64,000 nt of DNA. Source: Aliikangiella coralliicola. Its GTDB lineage: Bacteria; Pseudomonadota; Gammaproteobacteria; Enterobacterales; Kangiellaceae. This document shows positions 15,804 to 24,768 of the stretch, one piece after another; within the stretch, counting starts at the first letter, position 1; each line of letters begins with the position of its first letter. The notes under the pieces were generated by a model that was not told where the DNA came from, searched no databases, and saw nothing but the letters and a program-made list of their open reading frames with translations. The position numbers were made by a program, and so were the translations under genes. The stretch spans positions 558,001 through 622,000 of the forward strand of contig NZ_ML660162.1 in the NCBI RefSeq assembly GCF_007004725.1, written 5' to 3'.

Positions 15804-17849
15804 TTAGAATGATCGGCTAAAGGTTAAGCTTACTACCACTCCTCTCTCACGATTTGATTGCTCAACAAAGTTGAGTTCGCCAGCTCTATTTTCTTGATAG
15901 ACAGAACGCTCGCGAAATGTTTTTTCTTTACCGATATTAGTAATTTCAAAACGAGTTTTAGTACCATTTATAATAGTCGTTTCAAAAAAAGCATTCCACA
16001 AAGGCTCATTTCTTTCATAGTCAATCTCATTCACAAAGTAATTTCTTTTAACATTATAAGTTTGATAACCAACTCCCCATGAGAGCTTTTTATCAATAAT
16101 GTCCTGTCGAAAATTAACCCTAGTCAACGGACTCTTGAGTCCACTAAGATTTCGTTCTTCAAAAGTAATCGGATCATCAAAACTGGAATCATAGACTTTT
16201 GATTTTACTTCTAACAGGCTATTTTCTAGTAAAAAATCCATTGGAATGTTCATCGCTGCATCCAGGCCCCAAACTCTGCCGTCACCAGCGTCTCCAAGAC
16301 TACGTCCACCTGATGGTAGAACGATTTGCTCCAGTACCCCATTCCTCCACTCGTGAAATAGTTCCAAACTAATCGCACCTTTATCACCATAACGGTAGTC
16401 AAGCGCTAAACTAAAACGGTCTGTTCGCTCGGGTAAAAGTCGTGGGTTTCCTGACGTTTCTCGATCATCAATCAAGTCAGCGGATGCCGCGAAATCACTA
16501 AAGTCTAGTTGTCCAATGATACGTTCGAGATTGATTCGGTATTGTGTTGAGGAAGAAACATTGTAACTGATCGAAAAATTAGGCTTCCAATAAACTAATG
16601 ATTGTTCATCACTAGCATCTCCACTAACGGAGATTTTTGAATACTCTACTGCAAGTCCAGCGTTATAAATCAATAGTGATGAACGCCAAATGACGTTAGC
16701 AAAAAGTTCAGCACGAGTTTCTTCTGCCGTTGTCTTTGATTGTGAGAGTACCGCTCCAACATTGTCGTTTACGTCAACATCTCTCAAACTTAAACCACTA
16801 TCAAGTTTATTATAAGCAAGTTCAAATCCATACTCAGGTCTCACGGTCGAATTTTCCGATTTGCCGAGAGTCGTGCGAAATATTGTTTCGCTTTTATCTT
16901 CATCAAACCTGAATATATTTTTTTTATCAAATATATTTTCTGGTTCCCAGTATGTGCTAGTCGCATCAACCCACCAGTCTTGCCAATTAGTTAATCCGAT
17001 AACTCGCCAACTCCAATCATTAGCTAACTTTTCTGTCCAGTCAACACCGAGTTCACCATTAACAAACTGGCTATCCCGGTCATTGAGAAATACGCTATCA
17101 ATTACACCCTCAGGGTCAGGAAGACGGTTGTTAAAACCAAAGCGGTGTGTAGTTGGTTTATATTGGCTCCAGATAATTTGCGCATTCCATTGAAGAATAC
17201 CTGTTTCATATTGTCGCTTTCCATCACCATTAGCTAATACATCACGTAAAATACTGGGGCGATTTTCTTGCTGACTGCTGATCAGATTGTCCTGGTCATC
17301 TCTGGTAACAATAGTTGCTTTTCTTGGAAGGGCTTCATAGAGAGCTTGCGCCTTAAATGACGTTTGCCACTTTTTAATTTGCCTCGACAGATTGATTTGA
17401 GCTTCACCAAACAATTTTCCGTTATCTGCTCGTTCAGTTTTTAAAAGCCATCGACCATCTTTTTGTTGAGTTTTCCTGATCACATTGGCAACCAATCCCT
17501 GCCCCGCCGTCTCACCCGCTGCAGCGCCACCACGTAAAATTTCAATTTTTATCACTTGCTTAGCTGGAATTCGACTGAGCGCATCACGTATACCACCCGC
17601 TTTTGATGATGGTCTTACGCCGTCAATCAGAACATTTCCCGCGGCACTACCAAACCCTCGAATGTCTTCTTCTTCCTCAAGAACGAAACCCGGTAATCTA
17701 AGGATCATCTCTAACGCATTTTCCACCAGATACTGTTTGAAAAAATTGGCATCGTAAACTTCTGCCGACTGTTGCTTACCCTTTCCGTAGAAAGGGCAAG
17801 CAAGCATAGATAAGAAAATCAATATGAGTAGGTTAGCTTTATTTCGCAT
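15804..17849 (-). CDS. TonB-dependent receptor (metallophore cluster, 2nd)
   Basis: A TonB-dependent outer-membrane receptor of 681 residues from the ATG at 17849, which has GGA eight bases upstream; a GTG two codons earlier is too close to the Shine-Dalgarno. It has a signal peptide (LLILIFLSMLACPFYG), a plug domain (about residues 35-130: FFKQYLVENALEMILRLPGF, GNVLIDGVRPSSK, IEILRGGAA) and a barrel ending in an aromatic strand (LTFSRSF). It begins only about 30 bases after the larger receptor gene ends, so both are probably co-transcribed with the exporter and biosynthetic genes. The FFxQY...ALEMILRLPGF plug subtype is common in marine gammaproteobacteria. The substrate is inferred from context: a metal-metallophore complex or its processed form. 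Confidence 0.85.
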   Translation of the reverse strand: MRNKANLLILIFLSMLACPFYGKGKQQSAEVYDANFFKQYLVENALEMILRLPGFVLEEEEDIRGFGSAAGNVLIDGVRPSSKAGGIRDALSRIPAKQVIKIEILRGGAAAGETAGQGLVANVIRKTQQKDGRWLLKTERADNGKLFGEAQINLSRQIKKWQTSFKAQALYEALPRKATIVTRDDQDNLISSQQENRPSILRDVLANGDGKRQYETGILQWNAQIIWSQYKPTTHRFGFNNRLPDPEGVIDSVFLNDRDSQFVNGELGVDWTEKLANDWSWRVIGLTNWQDWWVDATSTYWEPENIFDKKNIFRFDEDKSETIFRTTLGKSENSTVRPEYGFELAYNKLDSGLSLRDVDVNDNVGAVLSQSKTTAEETRAELFANVIWRSSLLIYNAGLAVEYSKISVSGDASDEQSLVYWKPNFSISYNVSSSTQYRINLERIIGQLDFSDFAASADLIDDRETSGNPRLLPERTDRFSLALDYRYGDKGAISLELFHEWRNGVLEQIVLPSGGRSLGDAGDGRVWGLDAAMNIPMDFLLENSLLEVKSKVYDSSFDDPITFEERNLSGLKSPLTRVNFRQDIIDKKLSWGVGYQTYNVKRNYFVNEIDYERNEPLWNAFFETTIINGTKTRFEITNIGKEKTFRERSVYQENRAGELNFVEQSNRERGVVVSLTFSRSF

Positions 17850-17879
17850 TTTCACATTCCAGCTAGCATTCTAATTTCT

Positions 17880-20135
17880 TTAGAAATTAGTTTCTAAACT
17901 AAGTCGATAAGTTCTCGGGGCACCTAGCATTAGTTGATTAGCATAAATAAATCCGGGACTATCTTGATGAAGATAAAAAACGTCAGACCAGGGCACATAT
18001 TCTTCATCGAAGGCGTTATCCACGCGGAATGAAATACGGTAGTTGTCTGCTTTCCAGGCGGCAAAGATATCAAACAGCGCATAGCTTTTTAGCTTCACTG
18101 TATTGGCGTTGTCTCCATATCGGTCACCAACATGGTGCCACTCAAAACCTATTTCCAGTGGTAACTCCGCGAAGTTGTTATAGCTCAACCAGGTATTTGC
18201 GGTAACTTCGGCGACATTGGGTGGAGTATTACCGGCCAGCGTTTCAAAGTTCGCCGACCCTAAAAATTCCGCATTGGTATAAGAAGCATTAGCGCCAAAA
18301 CGCCAGTTTTCTGAAGGAGTCATGGTTAGAGAAATTTCTATTCCGTTAGACTCACGCCCGCCAACATTAGTCGCACTATCTAAGGAAAATCTTTCGAAGA
18401 TATCATCTCGTTGAATATCGAAATAAGAAATCGTTGTTTCTGCATTTCCATCCATCCAAATACTTTTCATACCAACTTCCCATTGTTTGGCGCTTGTTAG
18501 GTCAAAATCCTGATTATTATTAACTAAGAAAATATTGGAATTGATTGGATCTTTCGCATCACTATATTGTGCATAGATCATAGACTTATCAGCTATATTA
18601 TAAACTGCGCCCAGTCTCCAGCTGGTCCAATCGTACTCGCGACTAAACCCATTAGCCTCCAGTTCACCCGATGCATTGAAATTTTTTCTGTCCAGATCCA
18701 TTTCATCGTACCGAAGCGCGGCAACCAGATTAAAGTCATCGTTAACCTGAAGTGCATTTTCAGCAAAAATGGCGAGAGTATCGATTTCGGTTGGGCTGAT
18801 TCCTCGAAGTTCTCGCGGCCCATAAACACCGGGAACAACATCATATAAATCTACGGCATCACCAGGAACCTGCGGTGCACTTCTTCGAAATCCTCTGGCT
18901 CGTTCGAAATCAACAGATATAGTTTCTGCGCCAATCACAAAGCGATTGTCCATATCACCAAACTGACTGTCGATATTCAGGGTGGTTCGATTACCAATCA
19001 AATCTTGTTCATGGTCGAGCATGAAATAGCCATAATACCTTTGTACTGTTCCAATTTCAGTGCAGGTTCCTACGACTTGGGTGCAATAAACATACCCTTC
19101 CGCATTCAACCATTCTCGCTCGGCATCAAAGCTATAAGTTGTATTTTGCAATCGCATGTTATCCGCGAGTTGCCAATCGAAATCTAAGCGCCAAAAAGTT
19201 TGCTCAGATTCTGCAACAGCATCTTCAACATTATAATTATTAAAGCGTGTTGCACCATCGAGTGTTTCTCCGCGTTCTGTGGTCACGGCACTAGTCAATG
19301 GATCTCGAGCCACAGATATGGGCACTAACGGCGTACCAAAGTAACTGCCAACATCGTCCTCTAAATGATCGACAGAGAATTTTATCCCCAGGTTTTCATT
19401 AATATGCCAAAGTCCGCTCGCATTAAGATTGGTAGAAGATAAATCAGTGCGATCAACATATCCGTCCGATCCATAATCACTAACACTCACATTGTACCAG
19501 GACTTTTCCCCCATCTTACCTGAAGCATTAACGCCCAGATGGTGTGAATTAAACTCGCCATATGAAACCAGTGTTTCAACAAGGTTGGTATCTGTTTGTT
19601 TAGCTGTTCGTGTAATCGCATTGACGGTTCCAGCGACAGCGCCGATTCCATTAACGACCGACGATGGTCCTCTCAGTACTTCTATTTTTTCTAAATTAAA
19701 TGTATTTTGTGGCCTCATTACCATGGTACTTGGGCCAATCCACAACCCATCACGTAGTACTGTAACTTGGCCTCTGGTAAAACCTCGTATTGAAAATGTT
19801 GAAGGCGCCGTCGGATGCTCACCAGTAACAACCCCAGGCAAACTTTCGATAGCATCCGATAGTTTTTGGTATCCCCTTGCGCGCATTACATCGCTAGTAA
19901 TTGTTTCAACCGTTGCAGGCGTTTCCAATGAAGATAACCCTAATCGACTCGCGGTAGATGACTCTTCAAATAAAGAAAGCTCACCAACAACATCACCTAC
20001 AATGACAAGAACATTTTCTTTTGTCGCAGGTTCTTCTACTTCCTTATCTTCTTTTTCATCTGCGGTTACAGAGAAAGAAAATAACGAAATAGCAATGTAA
20101 AAAACTCCTAATATGGAGCGAAATCGAATAAACAT
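17880..20135 (-). CDS. TonB-dependent siderophore-type receptor (metallophore cluster)
   Basis: A TonB-dependent receptor of 751 residues if started at the ATG at 20135, which is preceded by AGGGGA nine bases away and followed by a signal peptide (ILGVFYIAISLFSFSVTA). The track-length alternative at 20168 adds 11 residues without such support. Plug motifs are clear: ETPATVETITSDVM, DAIESLPGVVTGEHPTAPSTFSIRGF, VLRDGLWIGPSTMVMRPQNTFNLEKIEVLRGPSSVVNG. The barrel ends with TYRLSLETNF. The plug is of the siderophore-receptor class (FhuE/FpvA-like). It follows the MFS exporter in the same operon after about 100 bases and is the best candidate for uptake of the cluster's own product. Confidence 0.9.
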   Translation of the reverse strand: MFIRFRSILGVFYIAISLFSFSVTADEKEDKEVEEPATKENVLVIVGDVVGELSLFEESSTASRLGLSSLETPATVETITSDVMRARGYQKLSDAIESLPGVVTGEHPTAPSTFSIRGFTRGQVTVLRDGLWIGPSTMVMRPQNTFNLEKIEVLRGPSSVVNGIGAVAGTVNAITRTAKQTDTNLVETLVSYGEFNSHHLGVNASGKMGEKSWYNVSVSDYGSDGYVDRTDLSSTNLNASGLWHINENLGIKFSVDHLEDDVGSYFGTPLVPISVARDPLTSAVTTERGETLDGATRFNNYNVEDAVAESEQTFWRLDFDWQLADNMRLQNTTYSFDAEREWLNAEGYVYCTQVVGTCTEIGTVQRYYGYFMLDHEQDLIGNRTTLNIDSQFGDMDNRFVIGAETISVDFERARGFRRSAPQVPGDAVDLYDVVPGVYGPRELRGISPTEIDTLAIFAENALQVNDDFNLVAALRYDEMDLDRKNFNASGELEANGFSREYDWTSWRLGAVYNIADKSMIYAQYSDAKDPINSNIFLVNNNQDFDLTSAKQWEVGMKSIWMDGNAETTISYFDIQRDDIFERFSLDSATNVGGRESNGIEISLTMTPSENWRFGANASYTNAEFLGSANFETLAGNTPPNVAEVTANTWLSYNNFAELPLEIGFEWHHVGDRYGDNANTVKLKSYALFDIFAAWKADNYRISFRVDNAFDEEYVPWSDVFYLHQDSPGFIYANQLMLGAPRTYRLSLETNF

Positions 20136-20210
20136 GAGAAAAATTCCCCTAAAAAATAAATCAATCAATAATTAGAATTATGCCTTGGCTATCTGCCAGT
20201 TTTTCTTCAA

Positions 20211-20256
20211 TAAGATCTTCATAAATAAGCTCTTCTTAAATAGAGCTCTTCTTAAA
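20211..20256. repeat. Three imperfect tandem 15-16-bp repeats at the MFS stop codon
   Basis: Units reading TAAGATCTTCATAAA, TAAGCTCTTCTTAAA and TAGAGCTCTTCTTAAA follow each other directly. The minus-strand MFS stop codon lies in the middle unit. Replication slippage can explain the array. It lies between the MFS and receptor genes and could affect mRNA stability, but nothing more can be said. Confidence 0.55.
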
Positions 20257-21450
20257 TAGAAAATGGAAACCTAAAGCACTCATTAAGCCCACTAGTGAAA
20301 AAGTTATCCAAGGTAATTGAGACCATCCGTTCAATTCTGCGAGATCAAATAACCACCCTCCCAATACACTTCCCAGTCCACCGCCAACAGCAAGTCCTAA
20401 AGAACTAAACCCCATAAAAACACCCAGGGCATTTTTATCAGCAAGATCGGCGGTAATAGATTGATGGGTGGGTCGCGTTAACAATACCCCAAGGGTATAA
20501 AAACCAACGCAAGCTAGAAAAGCAAAGTAGTTGCTGATAAAACCTATACAGGCTAAGCCTAATGACATCATTACAATGCCAATTAAAAAAGTCTCTTTGG
20601 TATCGAACTTTCGTTGAAAAATCTTGACCAAAGGGTACTGCAATGCCACGGTTAATATGGCACTAAGTGCAAACATTATTCCGACACTATCCAGGTTACC
20701 TGTAATTTTTTCTGCCCATAACGGAAAGCTAATGTTAATTTGCATTGCACTAAACCAATACCCAATCATTAGCGCAGTAAATAAAACAAAAACTTTATTT
20801 TCGAAAACTTTGTCAAACCCACCAAAACGTTTTTTGTTTGATTCTTCGGTATGCTCTGTTGCTCGGATATCAGGAAAAAAAATCGCTGCAATAATGAAGT
20901 TAATTGAAAAACAAAGTGCTGCGCAAAGACAGACAACAGAAAAGTCAAATTTGAGCAATAGTATGCCGACAAGAGGACCAACGGCAGATGCGATCCCTCC
21001 AATAAAATTACTCATCAGATAATAGTTGTCGCGATTGTCATCTTCAGTTAATGCCGCAATTGAAGCTTGATAAGGCGCTTCAAACAAAGCACCACCTAAT
21101 GCTGATATGATGAGCGCAATAAATAACATTGTCGGTTGATCAGCAAACGCCAAACTCGCAAACCCAAGTGCACGCAACAGTACGCCGAAACATATCATTT
21201 TTCGCGCGCCAAAACGGTCAGACAAGGCTCCACCAAATACAGTTAATCCTTGTTGCGTTAATTGGCGAACTGCTAGCGCTGCACCAACGAGTGTTGCTGT
21301 TAAACCAATATTGTTAACAAAGTGAACGGCAACTAATGGCATCAGCATGGAAAAGCCAATAACCATAATAAACGTGTAGACTAATAAAGAACGCAGTGCT
21401 AATCGCCGTTTATTTTCACTTAAAGAAATAGAGTTTTCCGCGGTAATCAC
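20236..21450 (-). CDS. MFS transporter, probable metallophore exporter
   Basis: A 12-helix major facilitator superfamily protein, 404 residues from the GTG at 21450 (GAGA eight bases upstream), or 420 from a GTG at 21498 that would overlap the DUF364 gene by 47 bases. It has the MFS A motif GALSDRFGARKMI between helices 2 and 3, and the acidic/Arg pattern TRPTHQSITADLA in the second half. Overall it is like the drug/siderophore exporters of the MdtH/PvsC group. It lies between DUF364 and the first receptor in one operon. Such an arrangement in siderophore clusters usually marks the exporter; import of a degraded complex is the alternative. Confidence 0.88.
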   Translation of the reverse strand: MITAENSISLSENKRRLALRSLLVYTFIMVIGFSMLMPLVAVHFVNNIGLTATLVGAALAVRQLTQQGLTVFGGALSDRFGARKMICFGVLLRALGFASLAFADQPTMLFIALIISALGGALFEAPYQASIAALTEDDNRDNYYLMSNFIGGIASAVGPLVGILLLKFDFSVVCLCAALCFSINFIIAAIFFPDIRATEHTEESNKKRFGGFDKVFENKVFVLFTALMIGYWFSAMQINISFPLWAEKITGNLDSVGIMFALSAILTVALQYPLVKIFQRKFDTKETFLIGIVMMSLGLACIGFISNYFAFLACVGFYTLGVLLTRPTHQSITADLADKNALGVFMGFSSLGLAVGGGLGSVLGGWLFDLAELNGWSQLPWITFSLVGLMSALGFHFLFKKSSI

Positions 21451-21451
21451 T

Positions 21452-22282
21452 TTAATTTTCTCTAGAACGATAAAGGTAGACTGTACTCGGCTCTGCACTG
21501 AACTGAGAATATGGAAAAGGTTCGGCGGAAATAGCGGTTACACCATGATCTAAAAATTGTGGAATTATTGCGCTACCTGTTTGAGCATATAAGACGAAAG
21601 GTATTTTTCTCGAACGACAGACTTTGAGAATAGTGTCAAAAGATCCGTTTGATAACGTCATACCTGTTGCGAGAATATAATCTGCTTCCTGCAGCACAGG
21701 CATCATGTCTTGCACTACCGTTAAACCGCTTTGAGTTTTTTTCATATTAAAATCACATGGCAGACAAATTCCTCCACGCTCTACTATCGCGTCCACCAAA
21801 GGATTAACAACACCAATTAAACCTATTTTTTTACCGGGTTCAAAATCGAGTAAATCTGCAATTGCCTGATCACGAGCAACGGCACGTTCTAATGGCGTAC
21901 CTCTTGGTAAAGCGAGAGGCTTAGCATTCGATTTTCGATGTGCATAAACTTCTCCAAAGAAAGCATCTAATGCTGCTACCCGAACCGCTTCAAGAGAATG
22001 ATCTAATAGTTCCGCAACCGAGTGGCCCGAAAGTTCAGCTGCAATATTCGAGTCAATATCTGATAATTCAACGCAACAACCACCGAAAGCAGAGCCAACT
22101 CGCAACAATAAATAGTGATTATGGTATTTTTGAGGAGAGCCTGGAAATTGCGTGCTTTGTTTAACCCAAAAAGAGCCGACAACAGGCAATGACTCTGGAT
22201 TGACGGAAAATTCTCCTTGCAATACTTTTTGTATCAGTTGGTTAATAGAAACCAACTCTGACATAGTCGTCACTTGAGACAT
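21452..22282 (-). CDS. DUF4213/DUF364 Rossmann-like protein (putative metal chelation)
   Basis: A 276-residue cytoplasmic protein with an N-terminal DUF4213-like domain (about 1-110, YLLLRVGSAFGGCCVEL, AALDAFFGEVY) and a C-terminal DUF364 Rossmann-like domain (about 140-270, KKIGLIGVVNPLVDAIV, ADYILATGMTLSNGSFD, FVLYAQTGSAIIPQF). DUF364 is annotated as putative heavy-metal chelation from structural work on a relative; its reaction is unknown. A Cys-rich LPCDF and GGCC could bind metal. It follows the ATP-grasp gene by 61 bases and abuts the MFS gene. Within a metallophore locus it might release metal from the imported complex or modify the product; both are inference. Confidence 0.85.
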   Translation of the reverse strand: MSQVTTMSELVSINQLIQKVLQGEFSVNPESLPVVGSFWVKQSTQFPGSPQKYHNHYLLLRVGSAFGGCCVELSDIDSNIAAELSGHSVAELLDHSLEAVRVAALDAFFGEVYAHRKSNAKPLALPRGTPLERAVARDQAIADLLDFEPGKKIGLIGVVNPLVDAIVERGGICLPCDFNMKKTQSGLTVVQDMMPVLQEADYILATGMTLSNGSFDTILKVCRSRKIPFVLYAQTGSAIIPQFLDHGVTAISAEPFPYSQFSAEPSTVYLYRSREN

Positions 22283-22343
22283 ATTAAGTTCCTATGATTT
22301 GAGTTCATACGATTTAAGCTAATATACTTTTTGTGGGTATTGT

Positions 22344-23597
22344 TTATGCGTATTCTAGTTTTAATTTTGCGAGAGCCGTTTCAGCAATCTCTCTTGCTCG
22401 AAGACCTTCAAGATCCTGGGCAATGACATGTCCGAGATAACAAGCATTATCGATAGGATCATCTACCTCGAGTCCGCAAACATCTTTCATGGTCCAGCGG
22501 AGTATTTTTTCGTTTGAATCTAAGCTATTTTTATCTTGAAGTGTTTTGAGTTTTCCCTTTGATGGAGGAACAAGAAATTTGATTGCTGCGCTTCCTTTTT
22601 TGTTCTCCGCAGATGATAAGTCGGGTTCAACATTAGTTGCCAGATTGACATGTACATCCAGCATATTGATTCCTGTGACATGTTCGATCAATTCAGCAAT
22701 GTAGTTGCCGCCTGGACGGGGATTTATTTCAATTACTCGCAAGCCTTCTCGGGTAATTTTTATTTCTGTATGGCTAATTCCATGATTATGTCCGACCGCC
22801 TTAAGTACTTTAACAACATATTCTTGAATTTTTTTAACCAGTGTTGAGTTTAAAGCTGCGGGAAACATATGGCCATCTTCAATAAAATAAGGCGCACCGG
22901 TAACACTCTTATCTGTAATTCCTATTACCGTTGTTTTCCCTTGATAAGTAACCGCTTCAACACTGACTTCTTCACCACTGAGATACTCTTCGAGCAACCA
23001 CAATGGTTCCCGAGCTTGTCCTCTGAAATTATGTGTAAAGGTTTCAAGATCTTCAAAGGCTTGCTTAAGCTCTGCCTCACTATGAACTAACTTCACAAAA
23101 GCACTTGAGGCAAGATCAGATGGTTTTACAATTAACGGATACCCAAGCTTATCAGCAGATTCTTTTGTTTCCAGCCAAGACCGGGTCACAAAAAACTTTG
23201 CATTCGGTAACCCTGCTGTTTCGATAGCTTCACGCACATAATGCTTATGTCTCTCATTGCTTACATTATCAGAAAATGCCTGCGGTAGTTTAAGAGCCTT
23301 AGCCACTTGGGCGACTGTATCGATGTAGTAATCACAAATCGTTAAAACCCCATCAAACTTTTCTTTGCTGTGCAACTCTTTAAGAGAATGAATAAGTTCT
23401 TCAACGTTATTTGTTTCTAATACATGAGTACATTTTGCATTCAAAAAAATTGGGTGAATTTCTTTTGTATTTTCGTCGTTATAATGGGTTTCATTTCTCG
23501 TAACAAAAGTGTATTCATGACCTAATCGCTTAAGTGTTTCAGGCAGTAAACGTCCGGTACCTTCCACCCAGCTTTCAATTACTAATAAGTGTGCCAT
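22344..23597 (-). CDS. ATP-grasp ligase (amino-acid/peptide ligase type)
   Basis: A 417-residue ATP-grasp enzyme when started at the ATG at 23597. That start has GTGAGG nine bases upstream, whereas the longer frame (to 23681) would run through the operator palindrome. The pre-ATP-grasp Rossmann domain covers about residues 1-110 and the ATP-grasp domain about 115-330 (LGYPLIVKPSDLASS, LLEEYLSGEEVSVEAV), with the Mg-binding EIKIT... IEINPRPGG block near residue 305. It resembles ligases that join a carboxyl-phosphate to an amine (BacD/carnosine-synthase group; PvsA of vibrioferrin is also an ATP-grasp). It is the first gene of the minus-strand metallophore operon and probably joins the diaminoacid made by the divergent genes to another carboxylate. 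Confidence 0.88.
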   Translation of the reverse strand: MAHLLVIESWVEGTGRLLPETLKRLGHEYTFVTRNETHYNDENTKEIHPIFLNAKCTHVLETNNVEELIHSLKELHSKEKFDGVLTICDYYIDTVAQVAKALKLPQAFSDNVSNERHKHYVREAIETAGLPNAKFFVTRSWLETKESADKLGYPLIVKPSDLASSAFVKLVHSEAELKQAFEDLETFTHNFRGQAREPLWLLEEYLSGEEVSVEAVTYQGKTTVIGITDKSVTGAPYFIEDGHMFPAALNSTLVKKIQEYVVKVLKAVGHNHGISHTEIKITREGLRVIEINPRPGGNYIAELIEHVTGINMLDVHVNLATNVEPDLSSAENKKGSAAIKFLVPPSKGKLKTLQDKNSLDSNEKILRWTMKDVCGLEVDDPIDNACYLGHVIAQDLEGLRAREIAETALAKLKLEYA

Positions 23598-23643
23598 TGT
23601 TTGCCTCACATTTTCTATTGCTTTAACTGGTATCATATTGTTA

Positions 23644-23662
23644 TGATATGTTATATCATATC
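23644..23662. promoter_or_regulatory. Metalloregulator operator palindrome in the divergent metallophore promoter
   Basis: The sequence TGATATGTTATATCATATC contains two overlapping perfect inverted repeats: TGATAT-N3-ATATCA (23644-23658) and GATATG-N6-CATATC (23645-23662). It lies about 50 bases upstream of the ATP-grasp start and 117 bases upstream of the kinase start. It shares GATATGTTA with the Zur box at 15512-15528 (about 15 of 20 positions agree on alignment). It also matches 10 of 14 half-site positions of a 7-1-7 Fur box (TGATAAT-N-ATTATCA). Zur or Fur control are both possible. Confidence 0.6.
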
Positions 23663-23778
23663 TCACATTGGTACAACACAAGAATTATGAGTTGGCGAAA
23701 AGTTAATATCTCAATTAAAAATATCGCACAGTACTCTACTCATCGTGCCAGTGTTGCGCGTTAAAACATGAATTTCTT

Positions 23779-24768
23779 TTGACGGTAAACATCGTGGAAC
23801 AAGTAGCACTGAAAATAAAAAGGCAGGGAAAAAAACGAGCTGAATACTCCGACAAAAGAACCTGTTCAAGAGATATTTTTTTATCTGGAAAACAATATGT
23901 GGGTGTCTGCAGAGGAGCCTTAGGAGAATTATTTCAAGGGCCGGCTTTACATGTCGAAAATGAAATCGCCATAATATCTTCTTTAATTCCCAAGTATAGT
24001 TGGGCTTACTTTTCTCCATCCAGCACATCAGAAGAGAATACTCAGAAATACTACGAGTCTCTACGTCAAAATCATCTCCACAGAAAGTCAATAATAGCAC
24101 TCGATCACTATTGTAATTTACACAACGTCGCACTACCTGATGGGCATTGGGAGTTCAGCAGTCAGTTACAAGTGGCGAGAGGAATGGCAAGTTCTACCGC
24201 AGATATAGTGGCGATTTTACGATGTGCTGCGAAGTATTTTAATCGAACACTCACCATCCACGAAATATTAATTATACTTTCAAAAATTGAGCGATCAGAT
24301 AGTGTCTTCTTAAATGAACTGGCTTTGTTTTGCAGTTCTCGTCACGAAATTATTCAACAGTTTAACCATATTCCACCACTTTATGCACTTTACATTCATG
24401 AAGATGAGACAGTTTGTACAGACAACACAAAATCAATATTAAATAATTTTTATGAAAAAAATAGACATTCTTATAAAGACCTTTATCGGGATGTCGTTAG
24501 ATCGTTTAACTCAAAAGATATCAAAACGATTTGCCAACTTTCATCTCAAAGCGCAGAACTTTCACAGGGCATTTTCCCGAAACAATATTTTTCTAGCCTG
24601 GTCAATGAAATGAAAAGCTTTAATGCCGACGGAATTATCGTTGCTCATACAGGCTCAGTAATTGGCTATTTATTCTGTGAACGACCAGGTATACAACTTC
24701 TGGAAGAAGTCAGTATGTTTTTCAAATCGCTACAAGGTAACTGTCAATTTACGGAGATTAATGGATGA
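23779..24768 (+). CDS. GHMP-family kinase, PduX-like (amino-acid kinase)
   Basis: A 329-residue GHMP-superfamily kinase. Motif 1 is GALGELFQGP (about residues 46-55), the glycine-rich phosphate-binding motif 2 is ARGMASSTADI (about 133-143), and the C-terminal ADGIIVAHTGSVIGYLF block corresponds to motif 3. GMASSTAD is the signature of the PduX/L-threonine kinase group, which phosphorylates a hydroxyl-amino acid. The start is uncertain: TTG at 23779 and GTG at 23794 both lack a clear Shine-Dalgarno. Its stop overlaps the start of the PLP-enzyme gene (ATGA). No cobalamin genes are nearby, so an O-phospho-amino acid (Ser, Thr or homoserine) made for the next enzyme is the most likely product. 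Confidence 0.85.
   Translation: MTVNIVEQVALKIKRQGKKRAEYSDKRTCSRDIFLSGKQYVGVCRGALGELFQGPALHVENEIAIISSLIPKYSWAYFSPSSTSEENTQKYYESLRQNHLHRKSIIALDHYCNLHNVALPDGHWEFSSQLQVARGMASSTADIVAILRCAAKYFNRTLTIHEILIILSKIERSDSVFLNELALFCSSRHEIIQQFNHIPPLYALYIHEDETVCTDNTKSILNNFYEKNRHSYKDLYRDVVRSFNSKDIKTICQLSSQSAELSQGIFPKQYFSSLVNEMKSFNADGIIVAHTGSVIGYLFCERPGIQLLEEVSMFFKSLQGNCQFTEING

Noticed and set aside
23598-23681. N-terminal extension of the ATP-grasp protein
   Set aside because: It would run through the operator palindrome and lacks similarity; the ATG at 23597 has a good Shine-Dalgarno and a natural Rossmann start (AHLLVIES).
23779-24768. Cobalamin pathway threonine kinase (PduX) role
   Set aside because: The motif fits, but no cob/cbi or pdu genes are near and the gene is coupled to a cysteine-synthase-like enzyme.
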